Assembly: GCA_036873755.1 (NCBI GenBank) | Contig: JAVTVY010017304.1 | Location: forward strand, 1 to 64,000 | DNA: 64,000 nt | Direction: 5' to 3' | DNA from: Hanleya hanleyi | Taxonomy: Eukaryota; Mollusca; Polyplacophora; Lepidopleurida; Hanleyidae | Shown here: one piece after another, positions 21,557 through 30,659 of the stretch | How positions within the stretch are numbered: position 1 is the stretch's first letter | Layout of the letters: each line of letters opens with the position of its first letter | The notes under the pieces: generated by a model | What the model saw: only the letters and a program-made list of their open reading frames with translations | The model's database searches: none | Told to the model about the DNA's origin: nothing | Program-made: the position numbers and the translations under genes

Positions 21557-21784
21557 CTAGAAAAAGACTCCAATGTCTCCGTTCATGATAGTACCTATTT
21601 TTGTTTCAAGCGTGATTATATATTTAAACTATCAAACTTACAATCAGGCATCATACCTTCGTTCCATAAAGTCATTCAAAAATAACATCTGTTTCAAGAG
21701 GCACCACTATTTTCTCCAATTAGCTATTGTAACGACAGCTCTAATATTTCCGGAGGTACACACATGGCGGATCATCAAGCTTAC
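21557..21784 (-). other. Candidate 5'UTR intron of the GPCR gene
   Basis: On the minus strand a consensus donor CAG|GTAAGC ends a putative leader exon at 21785, and TCTTTTTCTAG|A provides an acceptor 14 bp before the start codon. The 228-bp distance is reasonable. Intronless aminergic receptor coding regions commonly carry an intron just upstream of the ATG. No transcript evidence is available. Confidence 0.42.
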
Positions 21785-22084
21785 CTGAAATATAAAACAC
21801 AATAGGCATGTATCTGAAACTTTTGAGAAGAAACTCATGTATGTGATGGAAAATATTCTACTAGGTTCTTAATAAAAGATACAAAACCTAGTTTGTTTAT
21901 CTTTTGATCAATTAACGTTAAAAGTCGGAAATTCCGATTTCAGCATTTAGCAAAATACTTTCATATCAAGGCAGTTAGATGTAGCTTTTCATTTCCTATT
22001 AAAATGGCTCCAGTAGTATAGTAAGTGGATTTATACGCAGGTTGACCTCATTAATTGTTCCCCGGGTAAAATTTGAGGTGGAAC

Positions 22085-22335
22085 TTGATCACGTGACGAT
22101 CATGTGATCGTTGGGGGAAAACCGCCTCCAACACAGAAGAGTTCCAATCTAGGGGGAGGTAACTCTGGGTGACTATAGTTCCGGCAAAGGGCCCCTGGGC
22201 ATGTATTCTTCCGCGGTGATGCGGTCTGGCGGTAATGCGGTTGCGGAAGAAAGCTTCCGCGGAGAAAAAGTAGTCCCCAGACTTCAAATACGCTGCATGG
22301 TCCGATTGGGTCGAGTGAGGTATCAAAGTGAAGCA
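22085..22335. repeat. Inverse copy of 7671-7900 with the transposon's empty target site
   Basis: Read on the minus strand it runs CATCCGA-type satellite text, 'gcttcactttga' TA 'cctcactcga', CCGCGGAAGC and CATGCCCAGGGGCCCTTTGC. The uninterrupted TA at 22321-22322 is the site occupied at 3496/7669. Confidence 0.85.
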
Positions 22336-22359
22336 TTCGTGAAGGGCATCCAGTCATGG

Positions 22360-22905
22360 GTGGGTGCATGTAAAATTAGAATTTTTTTCCCGAAACTATA
22401 AAAAGCGGAACACGGACTTTACCCCTAAAATAGGGGAAAACACCTATCAACCCTAGCCAAAAGGGCTAATATCGGTCCCCGGGCTTATTGGGACCTGCCT
22501 ACCAAGTCAATGGGGTGGGTGCGTGTAGAATTAGGATTTTTTCCCGAAAATATAAAAAGCGGAACACGGATTTTACCCCTAAAATACGGGAAAATACCTA
22601 TCAACCCTAGCCAAAAGGGCTAATATCGGCCCCCGGGCTTATTGGGACCTGCCTATCAAGTCAATGGGGTGGGTGCATGTAAAATTAGGATTTTTTCCCG
22701 AAACTGTAAAAGCGGAATACCGACTTTACCCCTAAAATAGGGGAAAACCTCTATCAACCCTAGCCAAAAGGGCTAATATCGGTCCCCGGGCTTATCGGGG
22801 CCTGCCCATCAAGTCAATGGGGTGGATACATGTAAAATTAGGATTTTTTCCAGAAAATATAAAAAGAGGAACTCGGACTTTACCCCTACAATAGGGGTCT
22901 ATATT
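22360..22905. repeat. Tandem satellite, four units of about 157 bp
   Basis: Units begin GGGTGGGTGCATGTAAAATT (about 22361, 22510, 22669, 22824) and contain 'cccgaaa.tataaaaagcgg', 'tttacccctaaaata.ggg' and 'ccctagccaaaagggctaat'. No coding potential. Confidence 0.9.
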
Positions 22906-22959
22906 ATACAATATAAGGGAAAATGCCTGTATGGGGTATGGGGATGGTCAATTTTTTTC

Positions 22960-24390
22960 GTGGGCTTTACTATGGCTTGTGGGTTCTCGTTTTTCTCGTC
23001 TCGCCAAGAAAATGACAATGGGAAGGATCCCGGAGCGAATCGGTGAAATTTTTGGGAAAAGTCAGCGAGGTCTGTATATAGGCTCATGTAATCCTATACT
23101 GGCTATGTCGGGGTACAGGTTCAACCTGGGAAATTCACACACGTTCATTGTGATATAGGTTGTTTGGTCTTGTTTTTCACGTCTCGTCATTTAGAACACG
23201 ACGGGAAGGGTCCTGAAGCGAAACGGTGAAGTTTTTGGAAAAGTACCATATAGCCCATGTAATCCTATACTGGCTATGTCGGGGTACAGGTTCAACCTGG
23301 GAAATTCACACACGTTCATTGTGATATGGGATGTTTGGTCTTGTTTTTCACGTCTCGTCATTTAGAACACGATGGGAAGGGTCCTGGAGCGAAACTGTGA
23401 AATTTTTGGAAAAGTACCATATAGCCCATGTAATCCTATACTGGCTATGTCGGGGTACAGGTTCAACCTGGGAAATTCACACACGTTCATTGTGATATAG
23501 GTTGTTTGGTCTTGTTTTTCACGTCTCGTCATTTAGAACACGATGGGAAGGGTCCTGGAGCGAAACGGTGAAATTGTTGGAAAAGTACCATATAGCCCAT
23601 ATAGTCCTATACTGGCTATATGGGGGTATAGGTTCAACCTGGGAAATTCACACACGTTCATTGTGATATGGGATGTTTGGTCTTGTTTTTCACGTCTCGT
23701 CATTTAGAACACGATGGGAAGGGTCCTGGAGCGAAACGGTGAAATTGTTGGAAAAGTACCATATAGCCCATATAGTCCTATACTGGCTATATGGGGGTAT
23801 AGGTTCAACCTGGGAAATTCACACACGTTCATTGTGATATAGGATGTTTGGTCTTGTTTTTCACGTCTCGTCATTTAGAACACGATGGGAAGGGTCCTGG
23901 AGCGAAACGGTGAAATTGTTGGAAAAGTACCATATAGCCCATATAGTCCTATACTGGCTATATGGGGGTATAGGTTCAACCTGGGAAATTCACACACGTT
24001 CATTGTGATATGGGTTGTTTGGTCTTGTTTTTCACGTCTCGTCATTTAGAACACGATGAGAATGGTCCTGGAGCGAAACGGTGAAATTTTTGGAAAAGTA
24101 CCATATAACCCATATAGTCCCATACTGGCTATATGGGGGTATAGGTCCAATCTGGGAAATTCACACACGTTCATTGTGATATGGGTTGTGGGGTCTTGTA
24201 TTTCACGTCTCCTCATTTAGAACACGATGGGTTGGGTTTCGAAGTGAAACGGTGAAATTGTTCGAAAAGTGCCGGGTAGCCCATATAGTCCTATACTGGC
24301 TATATGGGGGTATAGGTTCAACCTGGGAAATTCACACACGTTCATTGTGATATAGGTTGTTTGGTCTTGTTTTTCTCGTCTCGCCAAGAA
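22960..24390. repeat. Tandem satellite, about 8 units of about 173 bp
   Basis: Units contain GGTCTTGTTTTTCACGTCTC, 'gatgggaagggtcctggagcgaaacggtgaaatt', 'accatatagcccat', 'atactggctat.t.ggggta' and 'ttcacacacgttcattgtgata'. Early and late units have C/T differences (tgtcggggta versus tatgggggta). Opposite-strand units lie at 31765-32034. Confidence 0.92.
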
Positions 24391-24664
24391 AAATACGATG
24401 GGAGGGGTCCCGGAGCTAAGCGGTGAATTTTTTGGAAAAAGTCACGGAGGTCTGGGTAGGCCCATAGGCCTATACTGCATGGCTATGGGCGTATAGGTCC
24501 ATACGGGGTGGACGTTTTGGGGTCTAAGTGAGTCCCTAATGGTCCTATGATGTCGTATGAGGTCTTATTTTGAAGCTCTCGTGGAGGAGCAGGAGAAGAC
24601 TAATGGTTCGTCCGTGTTCAATAGTCTGCGCATGCGCAGTCTGGCCGTAGTATAGAAAGCCGGC

Positions 24665-25275
24665 ATTTTGGGGGGGTATGTGGGGGTGTGTTTGGGGTAG
24701 AGATGGACCACTATGGGTCCAAATGGGTCGTGGGAGGTGTTATCTTGTAGCTCTCGGGGTGTAGACCCCGATTTGAGGGCTGTCCGCGTCATCTGTGACG
24801 TCATCGGTGACGTCATCAGTACGAGTAGTAGCGAAAGTGGGCATTTTGGGGCAGTGAAGGAAGGTATTTGGTGTAGAGAGGGACCATCCTTCGTTCCAAT
24901 GTGTCGTGTGGGGTGTCATTTTGTAGCTCTCGGTGTGTAGACTCCGATTTGAGGGATGTTCACGTCATCTGTGACGTCATTGGTGACGTCATCAGTAGGA
25001 GTAGTAACCAAAGTGGGCATTTTGGGGCAGTGAAGGAAGGTATTTGGGGTAGAGATGGACCATCCTTGGTCAGAATGTGTCGTGGGAGGTGTCATTTTGT
25101 AGTTCTCGGGGTGCAGACCCCTATTTGAGGGATGTTCACGTCATCCGTGACGTCATTGGTGACGTCATCAGTACGAGTAGTAGCGAAAGCGGGCATTTTG
25201 GGAAGTGAAGGGAGGTATTTGGTGTAGACATGGACCATCCTTGGTCCGAATGCAGCGTGTGGGGTGTCATCTTGT
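24665..25275. repeat. TGACGTCA satellite, left arm, about 3.5 units of about 178 bp
   Basis: Each unit has the spaced pair (T)GTGACGTCAT.GGTGACGTCA followed by 'tcagta.gagtagta.c.aaag.gggcattttggg', then GTAGAGATGGACCAT and TCTTGTAGTTCTC-type text. Short frames through the units are repeat artefacts. Confidence 0.9.
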
Positions 25276-25367
25276 AGTTCTTTGCATGTAGCCGCAACTA
25301 CACACTGGGTGGTCGCATCGTGCATGAATACTACATATGACTTGATACTGTGAACTATAGCTGTAAA

Positions 25368-25453
25368 GTCAGGATGGCCGAGTGGTCTTTGGCGCCAGTC
25401 CTAAGTGCTGGTCTGCGCAACGCAGGGCGTGGATTCGAATCCTACTCCTGACA
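25368..25453 (+). tRNA. tRNA-Leu-like gene, anticodon TAA by position
   Basis: 86 nt fold as a type II tRNA. The acceptor GTCAGGA pairs with TCCTGAC plus discriminator A. The anticodon stem CCAGT/GCTGG has loop CCTAAGT, a variable arm TCTGCGCAACGCAGG follows, and the TPsiC arm contains TTCGAAT. The loop puts TAA at 34-36, but position 33 is C instead of the universal T. The D arm reads TGGTCTTTGG where the right-arm copy keeps TGGTCTAAGG. The type II form and acceptor match leucine tRNAs. C33 suggests a pseudogene or SINE-like tRNA copy. Confidence 0.68.
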
Positions 25454-25489
25454 CATGAATTTTTTGTATATACACCTTTTGTATTTTAC

Positions 25490-25870
25490 CATATCTGTCC
25501 TGTATTGTACCATATTTGTCCTGTGTTATATCATATCTCTCCTGAATGTGCTGTATTATACCATATCTCTCCTGCATTATACCAAATATGTGCTGTATTA
25601 TACCATATCTCTCCTGTATTGTACCATATATGTCCTGTATTATACAATATATGTTCTGTATTATAAAACATTTGCCCTCTATTATACCATATATGTCCTG
25701 TATTATACCAAATCTGTGCTGTATTACACCATATCTGTGCTGTAGTATACCATATCTGTGCAGTATTATACCATATCTGTCCAGTATTATACCGAATCTG
25801 TGCTGTATTATACCATATCTGTCCTCTATTATACCATATCTGTCCTGTATTAGACAATATCTTCGCTGTA
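25490..25870. repeat. 21-bp tandem array, left arm
   Basis: About 18 units of TATTATACCATATCTGTCCTG with variants. A 21-bp period keeps frames open, so long apparent proteins (repeating YHICPVL or similar) exist on both strands. They carry no other sign of coding. Confidence 0.93.
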
Positions 25871-26105
25871 TTTAATGTACATGTACTCTGTGCATGTCCA
25901 TGTATTCTGTACATATCCATGCACATGTACTATGTGCCTGTACATGTACTATTTGCCTGTACATGTAATCTGTCCATGTACATGTACTCTGTCAATATAC
26001 ATGTTCCTTGTCCATGTAAATGTACTCTGTGCATGTCATTCTACATGTACTCTGTTCACGTTCTTGTATACATACTCTGTTCAAATCCATGTACATACTC
26101 TTTGT
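25870..26105. repeat. CATGTAC-rich array, left arm
   Basis: Irregular repeats of CATGTACTCTGTGCATGTCC and related text, about 18-24 bp apart. Mirrors 29840-30080. Confidence 0.88.
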
Positions 26106-26152
26106 CCCATCGCTATATAGCTGAAATATTGCGGAATGCGACGTTACACCTT

Positions 26153-26186
<34 letters not shown>

Positions 26187-26190
26187 CTCA
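26105..26190 (-). repeat. Fragment of a vetigastropod-type SINE with (GA)n
   Basis: On the minus strand GAGAGAGA.. AATTAAGGTGTAACGTCGCA, TTCCGCAATATTTCAGCTAT and ATAGCGATGGG follow the order of the GTGAGTGAG..AATATT.CAGCTATAT repeat I know from abalone-like gastropods. Mirrored at 29757-29865. Relatives at 34955-35020 and 37343-37400. Confidence 0.6.
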
Positions 26191-26214
26191 ATGAACATGT
26201 ACGCTGTACAATGT

Positions 26215-26450
26215 CGCATGATGTAGACCGGTGAGGGAACAACAACAACAACAATGACAGGTCAATCATTTTATTATCCCCTCCAGTACATCATATCCAA
26301 GCTGGGGGAGTCGCGTTGGGTATGTTTACAATACCAATAGCTTCTTGTCCAATCAGAGGCCGCCATTTGGTGCTGCATCTGTCATATTCGTTCTTGTCCG
26401 TTAGATGTATTCTCGGCTACTCTTGTCCAATCAGAAGTCGACATTTCAGA
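26215..26450 (-). repeat. 3' block of the left zinc-finger gene with CCAAT boxes and polyadenylation signal
   Basis: Contains AATAAA on the minus strand (complement 26270-26275), a CAACAACAAC run and two CCAATCAGA motifs on the plus strand. Matches 29510-29740 in inverse and 9360-9635 directly. Confidence 0.8.
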
Positions 26451-26536
26451 AAGTTCCAGCTTCAGCCGTGTTCGCTCTGAACCGTTTGTTCTAATCGTCA
26501 TCGGGCAGCCCAGGATACCGTTGAGGCAACATATCC

Positions 26537-27516
26537 TCAGATAGTTGTTTGCGCATTCTGAGTATCTATCAGTACATGGGTGAATACTTTCATCCGATGG
26601 GGGTGGTGGGTCAGTTTAACCACGAAGAACGTAACATTGGTGACCCTCTCCAGTATCCACTTGGTGTTTGAGCGCTGTTCATAGGCCCATTTCAAGGGAT
26701 CCACAGTGTCCAGTTGGGCCAGCATCGTCTCTAGCGACGCCCGATTGGTGATTGTGAAAGGATGGTCGTACACTGGGTTGATGGCGCTGAATAGAAATAG
26801 CGCAATTCACCCGTCATCTTATGGCATAAGATGTACCCAAATGCTACATTTAATGTGAAGGACGTAGGTTGGTCATTGAAGATGGCTTCCACGTAGCTGC
26901 GTAGACGGGCGAGGTCGGTCAGTCGGAAATTGTACAAGTCCAATATAGGGCGATGACGGTGGAAACAGTGTCGGATCATGGACCAATGGCGTCGATACAT
27001 CTCACTCACTGGGTGATCTTCGGGTAAGAGATCGCTGGGAACATCCATTGCATCTTCCAGAAAATGTTCGTTGTTGTCAGCCGTATGACTGGGAACAGTA
27101 ATGCTAGGGACCGGCTGAATATCTAGGCTCTTCTGAACTGTGGGTATAGGCGGGCTCTCCGTGATCGCATCACCAGAGGCATTCGTCTCCCCGGGCTCAT
27201 CTTCAGTGAGTCTGTCCCTCCTGGGTGCCTCTTTAGTGGAAAGTTGTCCCTCATGCCGTGGTGACGGACCATGAATCAAACGCTCATGCCGTTTTAACTG
27301 ACTGGGTCGTTTGAAGAGTTGCCCACATTCTTCGCATGGACGCTTGGGTGGCCCATGAATTGAACGTTCATGGCGCTGTAAATGATCCGGGCGCTGAAAC
27401 GACAGTGTACATATCGTACAGCTATACCGGGCGGTTCCGTCGTGCTTGGTAGCCTCATGGCGGCGCAAGTCGTGCAGACGAGTGAATGATTTCGAGCACG
27501 TAGCACAAGTGAACAT
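26537..27516 (-). pseudogene. C2H2 zinc-finger protein with Polinton polymerase-associated domain, left copy
   Basis: From ATG 27516 the product has three C2H2 fingers: C4-C7-H20-H25, C33-C36-H49-H54 and C61-C64-H77-H82. An acidic/Pro linker and a C-terminal domain follow (HWSMIRHCFHRHRPILDLYN, TDLARLRSYVEAIFN, FGYILCHKMTGELRYF). After about 26790 the frame shifts. The rest (YDHPFTITNRASL, WILERVTNVTFFVVKLTHHP) continues in another frame to TGA near 26537. The C-terminal domain resembles, from memory, the region before the B-family DNA polymerase in invertebrate Polintons. Here no polymerase follows. All fingers are intact, unlike the right copy, but the TATA promoter is missing: sequence upstream of 27535 belongs to a different zinc-finger gene. 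DNA binding is inferred from the fingers. Confidence 0.75.
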
Positions 27517-27534
27517 CTTGGTGGTTGACAGAGT

Positions 27535-27577
27535 CACGAAGTACCCATGCATACATGTGTGGATTGTGGTATAGCCT
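27535..27577. repeat. 43-bp direct repeat with 27915-27957 at the palindrome junction
   Basis: CACGAAGTACCCATGCATAC through GGATTGTGGTATAGCCT is identical, and in the same orientation, to a segment inside the second finger of the central gene. It marks the point where left-arm homology with the right arm ends. Confidence 0.9.
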
Positions 27578-27790
27578 ATACACGCACATACACGCACACG
27601 CACACACAACATGACTGACTATTCACATGCAGGACATGAGAGCTTCTGGACCTGGGCCTGATAGAAGTCCGGGATGGTAGTACATTCGTAAACATCCCGG
27701 CACTTTTACATCCGGGACTTTTACATCTGGGTACATCCGGATTCTTGTACATCCCTGGCTGTAGAACATCCGGGTACTCCTATGTTGGCC

Positions 27791-27796
27791 TATAAG
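27791..27796 (+). promoter_or_regulatory. TATA box of the central zinc-finger gene
   Basis: TATAAG 52 bp before ATG 27843, in GGCCTATAAGAGCC. The right-arm gene has TATAAAAG 53 bp before its ATG. Equal spacing in otherwise different upstream sequence supports a real core promoter with a short leader. Confidence 0.6.
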
Positions 27797-27842
27797 AGCC
27801 GAAAGTTTTACGGCATTCATCATTTCCAGATCCACAGCCGAT

Positions 27843-28136
27843 ATGTTCTCTTGCACAACTTGCTCGAAGCGCTTTCATCGCCTGGACAGTTTGCGTTGTC
27901 ACACACGTGCACGCCACGAAGTACCCATGCATACATGTGTGGATTGTGGTATAGCCTTTATGCATCCCAGTCAATTGAGTCGTCACCGAAATGTCATACA
28001 CGGATCACGCTCGCCACTCTCGAGACCGGATATTTTAGTTTCTATCGGAATGCATCTGAGAATAGAAGAACCCATGGAGGTCGATTCGCCGCCGCGTATT
28101 GAAGAACCGATGGAGATTGATCGCAGTGTTGAATGA
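27843..28136 (+). CDS. Small two-finger C2H2 protein, 97 aa
   Basis: An intact ORF with ATG and stop TGA. Fingers are C4-C7-H20-H25 and C32-C35-H48-H53, joined by EVPMHT, and the N-terminus MFSCTTCSK resembles MFTCATCSK of the larger genes in both arms. After the fingers a duplicated acidic motif RIEEPMEVDSPP / RIEEPMEIDRSVE ends the protein. The polymerase-associated domain is absent. It lies at the centre of the palindrome, 312 bp before the right-arm gene and on the same strand, with its own TATA box. It may be a DNA-binding regulator carried by a Polinton-type element. That role is inferred from position and finger similarity only. It is the only unbroken element-type zinc-finger gene here. 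Confidence 0.68.
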   Translation: MFSCTTCSKRFHRLDSLRCHTRARHEVPMHTCVDCGIAFMHPSQLSRHRNVIHGSRSPLSRPDILVSIGMHLRIEEPMEVDSPPRIEEPMEIDRSVE

Positions 28137-28259
28137 GAGAAGTAAGAGCTTCGAGCTTCAGTATCATGGATTGCCCGAAGACGTTTAGGTTACACTGAAC
28201 GAAGATTGAACTTTCTGAAATGATGGCTTCTGATTGGTCGATAGGCCGGTCACCTCCCC

Positions 28260-28350
28260 TCTAACTTCCGGGTTCTTGACGTCCGCGCCTACATCCGGGT
28301 TCTTGTCGCTGATGTCCGCGCCTACGTCCGGGTTCTTCTCGCTGACGTCC
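28260..28350. repeat. Three imperfect 30-38-bp repeats upstream of the right zinc-finger gene
   Basis: C(A/G)TCCGGGTTCTTG.CG.. followed by GA(C/T)GTCCGCGCCTA repeats at about 28265, 28297 and 28329. A related run of ACATCCGGG..TTTTACATC lies at 27680-27775 upstream of the central gene. Both are placed where enhancer elements of these genes would lie. Confidence 0.65.
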
Positions 28351-28394
28351 AAGTTGAACTGATTGTGCTAAAAATAGATCACCAGCTAGCTTGC

Positions 28395-28401
28395 TATAAA
28401 A
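28395..28401 (+). promoter_or_regulatory. TATA box of the right zinc-finger gene
   Basis: TATAAAA in CTTGCTATAAAAGGGAAGC, 53 bp before ATG 28448. An initiator-like TCATCAGACAC lies about 25-30 bp downstream. The left-arm copy has lost this region. Confidence 0.65.
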
Positions 28402-28447
28402 GGGAAGCGGCCTGGCCGTTTCATCAGACACTCTGTCAACCACCAAG

Positions 28448-29427
28448 ATGTTCACTTGTGCTACGTGCTCGAAATCATTCACTCGTCTGCACGACTTGCG
28501 CCGCCATGAGGCTACCAAGCACGACGGAACCGCCCGGTATAGCTGTACGATATGTACACTGTCGTTTCAGCGCCCGGATCATTTACAGCGCCATGAACGT
28601 TCAATTCATGGGCCACCCAAGCGTCCATGGGAAGAATGTGGGCAACTCTTCAAACGACCCAGTCAGTTAAAACGGCATGAACGTTTGATGCATGGTCCGT
28701 CACCACGGCATGAGGGACAACTTTCCACAAAAGAGGCACACAGGAGGGACAGACTCACTGAAGATGAACCCGGGGAGACGAATGCCACTGGTGATGCGAT
28801 CACGAGAGCCCGCCTATACCCACAGTTCAGAAGAGCCTAGATATTCAGCCGGTCCCTAGCATTACTGTTCCCAGTCATACGCCTGACAACAACGAACATT
28901 TTCTGGAAGATGCAGTGGATGTTCCCAGCGATCTCTTACCCGAAGATCATCCAGTGAGTGAGATGTATCGACGCCATTGGTCCATGATCCGACACTGTTT
29001 CCACCATCATCGCCCTATATTGGTCTTGTACAATTTCCGACTGACCGACCTCGCCCGTCTACGCAGCTACGTGGAAGCCATCTTCAATGACCAACCTACG
29101 TCCTTCGCATTAAATGTAGCATTTGGATACATCTTATGCCATAAGATGACGGGTGAATTGCGCTATTTCCATTCCAGTGCCATCAACCCAGTGTACGACC
29201 ATCCTTTCACAATCACCAATCGGGCGTCGCTAGAGACGTTGCTGGCCCAACTGGACACTGTGGATCCCTTGGAATGGGCCTATGAACAGCGCCCCAACAC
29301 CAAGTGGATACTGGAGAGGGTCACCAATGTTACGTTCTTCGTGGTTAAACTGACCCACCACCCCCATCAAATGGAAGTATTCACCCATGCACTGATAGAT
29401 ACTCAGAATGCGCAAACAACTCTCTGA
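28448..29427 (+). pseudogene. C2H2 zinc-finger protein with Polinton polymerase-associated domain, right copy
   Basis: Same architecture as the left copy, but with three differences. Cys61 of the third finger is Trp (RPWEECGQLF), which would break that finger. One G is missing near 28806 (GATCACGAGAGC against GATCACGGAGAGC in the left copy), giving a stop at 28838-28840. The C-terminal domain then continues open from about 28845 to TGA 29425-29427, through MDVPSDLLPEDHP, YILCHKMTGELRYFHSSAIN and VTNVTFFVVKLTHHP, without the shift seen at the left. Each arm is therefore broken at a different site. It keeps its TATA promoter and a polyadenylation signal at 29672. Both copies end at the same TGA after NAQTT, so that stop may be original. 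Confidence 0.75.
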
Positions 29428-29509
29428 AGATATGTTGTCTTAACGGTATCCTGGCCTGACCGATGACGATTAGAACAAACGGTTCAGAGCGAACATGGCC
29501 GAAGCTGGA

Positions 29510-29740
29510 ACTTTCTGAAATGTCGACTTCTGATTGCACAAAAGTAGCCGAGAATACATCTAACGGACAAGAACGAATATGACAGATGCAGCACCAAATG
29601 GCGGCCTCTGATTGGACAAGAAGCTATTGGTATTGTAAACATACCCAACGCGACCTCCCCAGGGAGGAGATAATAAACTGATTGACCTGTCATTCTTGTT
29701 GTTGTTGTTCTCTCACCGGTCTACACCATGCGACATTGTA
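29510..29740 (+). repeat. 3' block of the right zinc-finger gene
   Basis: Inverse of 26215-26450, with TCTGATTG (CCAAT-box complement) motifs and a GTTGTTGTTGTTC run. Confidence 0.8.
29672..29677 (+). terminator. Polyadenylation signal of the right zinc-finger gene
   Basis: AATAAA 245 bp after the TGA, followed by a GTTGTTG-rich stretch. The left copy has the equivalent at 26275-26270. Confidence 0.5.
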
Positions 29741-29760
29741 CAGCGTACATGTTCATTGAG

Positions 29761-29804
<44 letters not shown>

Positions 29805-29839
29805 AAGGTGTAACGTCGCATTCCGCAATATTTCAGCTA

Positions 29840-30480
29840 TATAGCGATGGGACAAAGAGTATGTACATGGATTTGAACAGAGTATGTATACAAGAACGTG
29901 AACAGAGTACATGTAGAACGACATGCACAGAGTGCATTTACATGGACAAGGAACATGTATATTGACAGAGTACATGTACATGAACAGATTACATGTACAG
30001 GCAAATAGTACATGTACAGGCACATAGTACATGTGCATGGATATGTACAGAATACATGGACATGCACAGAGTACATTTACATTAAATACAGCGAAGATAT
30101 TGTCTAATACAGGACAGATATGGTATAATACAGGACAGATATGGTATAATACAGCACAGATTCGGTATAATACTGGACAGATATGATATAATACTGCACA
30201 GATATGGTATACTACAGCACAGATATGGTGTAATACAGCACAGATTTGGTATAATACAGGACAGATATGGTATAATAGAGGGCAAATATTGTATAATACA
30301 GAACATATATTGTATAATACAGGACATATATGGTACAATAAAGGAGAGATATGGTATAATACAGCACAGATTTGGTATAATACAGGAGAGATATGGTATA
30401 ATACAGCACATTCAGGAGAGATATGATATAACACAGGACAAATATGGTACAATACAGGACAGATATGGTATAATACAAAG
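29840..30480. repeat. Right-arm CATGTAC array and 21-bp array
   Basis: 29840-30080 mirrors 25870-26105 and 30085-30480 mirrors 25490-25870. A minus-strand open frame of 243 codons across 29721-30452 is produced by the 21-bp period and is not a gene. A (GA)n run lies at 29762-29800. Confidence 0.9.
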
Positions 30481-30502
30481 GTGTATATACAAAAAACTCA
30501 TG

Positions 30503-30588
30503 TGTCAGAAGTAGGATTCGAACCCACGCCCTGCGTTGCGCAGACCAGCACTTAGGACTGGCGCCTTAGACCACTCTGCCATCCTGAC
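30503..30588 (-). tRNA. tRNA-Leu-like gene, right-arm copy
   Basis: Reverse complement of the left-arm sequence with the same type II fold, the same CCTAAGT loop and C33. Differences: GGCAGAGTGG in place of GGCCGAGTGG in the D arm/box A, intact TCTAAGG, and one G-T wobble in the acceptor stem (TTCTGAC). Box B GGTTCGAATCC is better preserved than at the left. Neither copy matches a canonical leucine tRNA fully. Confidence 0.66.
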
Positions 30589-30659
30589 TTTTCAGTTATA
30601 GTTCACAGTATCAAGTCATATGTAGTATTCATGCACGATGCGACCACCAAGTGTGTAGT

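Larger units (their letters stand above)
24391..27534. repeat. Left arm of a large palindrome
   Basis: Contains, from outside in: 'gaaaaatacgatgggaggggtcccgg' block, one TGCGCATGCGCA satellite unit, four TGACGTCA units, tRNA-Leu-like sequence, 21-bp array, 'catgtactctg' array, CT run, CCAATCAGAG block, and zinc-finger gene on the minus strand. The right arm repeats all of this in reverse complement. Differences are point changes, copy numbers in arrays and small indels. Confidence 0.93.

Noticed and set aside
29721..30452. 243-codon minus-strand open frame and its relatives at 25382-25926
   Set aside because: Created by a 21-bp repeat (multiple of three), with open frames on both strands and in both palindrome arms. 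Low-complexity peptides only.
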